DNA from: Hadesarchaea archaeon
GTDB taxonomy: Archaea > Hadarchaeota > Hadarchaeia > Hadarchaeales > Hadarchaeaceae
Direction: 5' to 3'
Length of the DNA stretch: 21,010 nucleotides
Assembly: GCA_030615805.1 (NCBI GenBank)
Contig: JAUWYN010000010.1
Span: 1-21,010, forward strand
The notes beneath the pieces are model-generated. The model saw nothing but the letters and a program-made list of their open reading frames with translations, had not been told where the DNA came from and did no database searches. Both the position numbers and the translations under genes were made by a program. Position 1 is the stretch's first letter. Each line of letters opens with the position of its first letter. Of the stretch, positions 19,376 through 21,010 are shown in pieces.

Positions 19376-19627
19376 TCACCGCCCCCCTCGCTCAATCTCT
19401 AACTTTTTTACTCTCTTTTCAAGATTGATAACTCGACTATGCCAAAGTCTACTTCCTTTCTCCACAAATATCGACATTATACTTAATGCTTCAAAGATGT
19501 CTTTGGCTCCATGTTTCATGGCAAGTTCAAATATATCAGAAGACCAGACTCTTTTCTTCTTTTTTCGTCTGAGCTCTTTTCCAACTTTTTTAACTATGTC
19601 AATAATCCTATAATCTTTTTTAGCCAT
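19376..19627 (-). CDS. Basic helical protein, 83 aa
   Basis: ATG 19627-19625 is preferred over a GTG two codons earlier. The N-terminal half is very basic (VKKVGKELRRKKKKRVWSS), followed by FELAMKHGAKDIFEALSIM and a C-terminal coiled coil (VINLEKRVKKLEIERGG). The middle could be a helix-turn-helix. DNA or RNA binding is likely from the charge. No family is recognised. Confidence 0.68.
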   Translation of the reverse strand: MAKKDYRIIDIVKKVGKELRRKKKKRVWSSDIFELAMKHGAKDIFEALSIMSIFVEKGSRLWHSRVINLEKRVKKLEIERGGR

Positions 19628-19633
19628 CTTCAC

Positions 19634-19792
19634 TCAGCCCCCTCGTCCAGCGCATTTAGAGCAAAGATATTCAGTCTTCCCTGTGTCTGGATTTCCAACT
19701 TTAATCAACAAATCGGCTGGGCAACCGCAACCATCGCATTTTTGAGGGGTTATTGTTTTTGCCCCCTCACCCATAGTACAAATTTTTCTCAC
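19634..19792 (-). CDS. Zinc-knuckle protein, 52 aa
   Basis: GTG 19792-19790 overlaps the stop of a 27-codon frame as GTGA, with GGAGG seven bases upstream. An ATG at 19774 is the alternative. CDGCGC and, about 22 residues later, CSKC form the zinc site around a beta hairpin (DLLIKVGNPDTGKTEYL). The end, CAGRGG, overlaps the next ribosome-binding site. Confidence 0.68.
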   Translation of the reverse strand: MRKICTMGEGAKTITPQKCDGCGCPADLLIKVGNPDTGKTEYLCSKCAGRGG

Positions 19793-19872
19793 GCGTAGGC
19801 CTCCAATGGGCTCTCGACTTGGCTCAACCGTTTTCGCGCCATCTCGCAAGTTCTAGTCGAGTGGTCGCCCAT
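19789..19872 (-). CDS. 27-residue peptide resembling the C-terminus of the DPDY protein
   Basis: ATG 19872-19870 shares its A with the upstream TGA (TGATG), and the stop overlaps the next GTG as GTGA. The last 12 residues, LSQVESPLEAYA, match LSRVARPLEVFA at the end of the protein coded at 14307-14846 in 7 of 12 positions. In both places the same TGGAGG(T/C)CT(T/A)CGCGTGA string ends the gene and starts the next. It may be a truncated relic or a true mini-gene. Confidence 0.48.
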   Translation of the reverse strand: MGDHSTRTCEMARKRLSQVESPLEAYA

Positions 19873-20180
19873 CAACTCACTCTCAATTTTTTTCTAAGCG
19901 CATCGTTAACAAAGCAATTATCCGTAATAACAATCCCATCAACTGGCAAATCAATCTCCGATGCTTGCCGCATTACAAATTTTTTATTCTTTCTATTCAG
20001 AATTACTGAGAGAGCAGATAATCCATCCGTGGACTCTTGCCGATAAACGACTAGCCCCTCTTTTCCTCTGAGTCTATCGTGAAGCAGCCTGTGCTTGTCG
20101 AGTGTTTCTTCGTAATCTGGGAAACTTGGATTAGCACACACGAACTCAATTTCCTCAAATTCCTTGCGCTCAGACCTCAT
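19872..20180 (-). CDS. Hypothetical protein, 102 aa
   Basis: ATG 20180-20178 follows GGTGATGGG. An alpha/beta sequence: acidic N-terminus (KEFEEIEFVCANPSFPDYEE), a helix (TLDKHRLLHDRLRGK), strands (GLVVYRQES, LSALSVILN), then LPVDGIVITDNCFVNDALRKK. No recognised motif, membrane helix or metal pair is present. The family is unknown. Confidence 0.7.
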   Translation of the reverse strand: MRSERKEFEEIEFVCANPSFPDYEETLDKHRLLHDRLRGKEGLVVYRQESTDGLSALSVILNRKNKKFVMRQASEIDLPVDGIVITDNCFVNDALRKKLRVS

Positions 20181-20191
20181 TTCCCATCACC

Positions 20192-20293
20192 TTAGTATCC
20201 TTGACATTTCCTCTCGCATCTTTCGGCTTGCCGTTGGGTGTCATATTTCTCCCCGCAGTAGCCACAAATCCAAGCCGTGTATTTATGAACCAT
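20192..20293 (-). CDS. 33-residue zinc-finger peptide
   Basis: ATG 20293-20291 shares its A with the upstream TAA (TAATG) and follows AAGGTGATG. The peptide has CGYC, then C and C spaced 3 apart in ERCERKC, giving a Cx2C...Cx3C site. WICGYCGEKYDTQRQAERC is a form often seen in phage and archaeal virus mini-proteins. It is likely a one-zinc treble-clef fragment. Confidence 0.66.
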   Translation of the reverse strand: MVHKYTAWICGYCGEKYDTQRQAERCERKCQGY

Positions 20294-20397
20294 TATTCAT
20301 CACCTTGAGGCGCGGGGGCCGGATCGCTTGAGCAGGTGTTGGAGGCCTGACAAAAGGACCGTGCGACCCGATTCCCGCTTCGCCCACTCATCGTCAT
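20293..20397 (-). CDS. Possible 34-residue peptide
   Basis: ATG 20397-20395 overlaps the membrane protein's stop as ATGA, and the TAA overlaps the next ATG. The product is Ser/Gly/Pro-rich with two Cys (SFCQASNTCSSD). No fold is evident. Support comes only from exact coupling on both sides. Confidence 0.4.
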   Translation of the reverse strand: MTMSGRSGNRVARSFCQASNTCSSDPAPAPQGDE

Positions 20398-20741
20398 GGC
20401 TTGGACCTCCGCTTATCGCTTGCTTGCCACTTCTTGCGGAGTTCTCGTTGCGCTTTTCGTGGAGAATGCAGATCCTCATTCAGTCTCGAGTAGTATGTGC
20501 GGACAAGTCCAACATGAAGTAAATCGGCCCGAAACGAGAACCAAACCACAGACGCAACGAAAAGGGCTAAGAACACTGACGCTAACCCGATTGCAAAAGC
20601 TTGATTCCAAGTTGGCACCTCATTTACACCAGCGCTTTTGAATGCGGTGATTGCCCAACTCGAGAACCACACCATCCCCGCAATCGGCCACTTTAGGACG
20701 CGAAACGCGAATTTATCCTGCTCGGTTACTAACAACTTCAT
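20394..20741 (-). CDS. Two-helix membrane protein, 115 aa
   Basis: ATG 20741-20739 follows GGGGGT. Hydrophobic helices at about 18-34 (WPIAGMVWFSSWAITAF) and 49-69 (FAIGLASVFLALFVASVVWF) enclose a short loop. A charged cytoplasmic tail (YYSRLNEDLHSPRKAQRELRKKWQASDKRRSKP) takes up the last 40 residues. The family is unknown. It is the first substantial gene of the long chain. Confidence 0.75.
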   Translation of the reverse strand: MKLLVTEQDKFAFRVLKWPIAGMVWFSSWAITAFKSAGVNEVPTWNQAFAIGLASVFLALFVASVVWFSFRADLLHVGLVRTYYSRLNEDLHSPRKAQRELRKKWQASDKRRSKP

Positions 20742-20863
20742 GTTTTTACCCCCGCTTCGCTTTTCTCCCGCCGACCCGACACCCCCACTTTAGCCGACTC
20801 TCTAGATGTCGGTGGGTTTTGCGGCCAGCTAGCCGAGCCAGCGGGAGCTTGACCCTTGAGCAT
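20738..20863 (-). CDS. Possible 41-residue peptide at the head of the chain
   Basis: ATG 20863-20861 opens a frame whose TGA overlaps the next start as ATGA. The product is low complexity (Ala, Gly, Ser, Pro, Lys) with no visible fold, and no ribosome-binding site precedes it, so it may be leaderless or not made. The 87 bases to the right, up to the tRNA segment, hold no gene or clear TATA box that I can see. Confidence 0.3.
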   Translation of the reverse strand: MLKGQAPAGSASWPQNPPTSRESAKVGVSGRREKSEAGVKT

Positions 20864-20950
20864 GAGGAGGCGAGAAGGAATGCCCTGGCACACGGTCGCT
20901 AGATTACATTGGTGGCATCTCAGGTGTCCGGGCGGAGGGCAGCGCGTGGG

Positions 20951-21008
20951 GGGCTTAGACGTCGGCTTTGCAAGCCGAAGGTCCCGGGTTCGAATCCCGG
21001 CAGGTCCA
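20951..21008 (+). tRNA. 3' half of a tRNA-Ala(TGC) gene, likely attachment site
   Basis: The anticodon arm is perfect: stem tcggc (20962-20966) and gccga (20974-20978) around tttgcaa, anticodon TGC. The variable loop is aggtc. The T arm is ccggg/ttcgaat/cccgg (20984-21000). Then come the 3' acceptor strand caggtcc (21001-21007) and discriminator A, with no encoded CCA. Upstream, cttagac could be the D-stem 3' side, but nothing pairs with it and no 5' acceptor strand (ggrcctg type) appears at the right distance. Only the 3' half is present. Many archaeal integrases use this part of a tRNA gene as the crossover site and leave such a fragment at the distal end of the element. Confidence 0.72.
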
Positions 21009-21010
21009 CT

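Noticed and set aside
20881..20950. A 5' half for the tRNA-Ala at the right edge
   Set aside because: No strand matching the 3' acceptor caggtcc and no D-arm sequence of the right spacing lies here. gggttttg at 20815-20822 pairs only poorly and with wobble, so I do not call an intact tRNA.
1..21010. CRISPR array, insertion-sequence ends, rRNA, riboswitches, integrase
   Set aside because: I looked for regular short repeats with spacers, terminal inverted repeats with a transposase, RNA genes and tyrosine or serine recombinase motifs. None was recognisable.

Overview
The window reads as one end of an integrative archaeal element, most likely a provirus or virus-like plasmid, coded almost entirely on the minus strand. 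Archaeal signs are TATA boxes of archaeal type (one at leaderless spacing before a gene), Shine-Dalgarno motifs of GGAGG/GGTG type, many very short proteins with CxxC zinc knuckles, and surface proteins built from a signal/anchor helix, beta-rich repeats and a C-terminal membrane helix with a basic tail. At the right edge, on the plus strand, is the 3' half of a tRNA-Ala(TGC) gene with no recognisable 5' half. That is what the distal attachment site of a tRNA-integrated element looks like. No integrase, terminase, portal, replicative helicase or recognisable capsid protein is seen here, so 'virus' is an inference. The host lineage cannot be named from this sequence.

Layout, read right to left in the direction of transcription. 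(1) 20863-16229: an unbroken chain of about two dozen tiny genes, joined by ATGA, GTGA, TGATG or TAATG stop/start overlaps or gaps of a few bases. It holds small zinc-knuckle proteins, one-helix membrane proteins and a MazG-like NTP pyrophosphatase. (2) 16227-12811: a nucleic-acid-modification block. It has a radical SAM protein fused to a C-terminal DPPY methyltransferase-like domain, a 45-residue linker gene, a stand-alone methyltransferase-like protein with DPDY, a membrane protein, a putative winged-helix protein, an MT-A70-like protein whose DPPW motif is missing or degenerate, and a zinc ribbon. (3) 12768-9185: an HNH gene with its own leaderless promoter, a GTAGT-rich repeat tract, a DNA-binding protein, a C5 cytosine methyltransferase, a LAGLIDADG endonuclease, a Cys-rich small protein, and small membrane and winged-helix proteins. 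(4) 8613-1: an operon behind a clear TATA box encoding membrane and secreted beta-rich surface proteins, a CPBP-like intramembrane protease, a NUMOD3 endonuclease with a degenerate PD-(D/E)XK-like core, and, running off the left edge, a secreted protein of exact 50-residue repeats.

Blocks 1-3 look like takeover, regulation and modification functions. Block 4 looks like an envelope or cell-surface module. Three unrelated homing-type endonucleases lie among them, as expected in a mobile genome. The most promising undescribed system is block 2: two methyltransferase-like domains share a VD(I/K)NPxxNxTH signature, one of them carries a radical SAM domain, and a third methyltransferase-like protein seems to lack its catalytic motif. 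This suggests a DNA or RNA hypermodification pathway rather than simple methylation.
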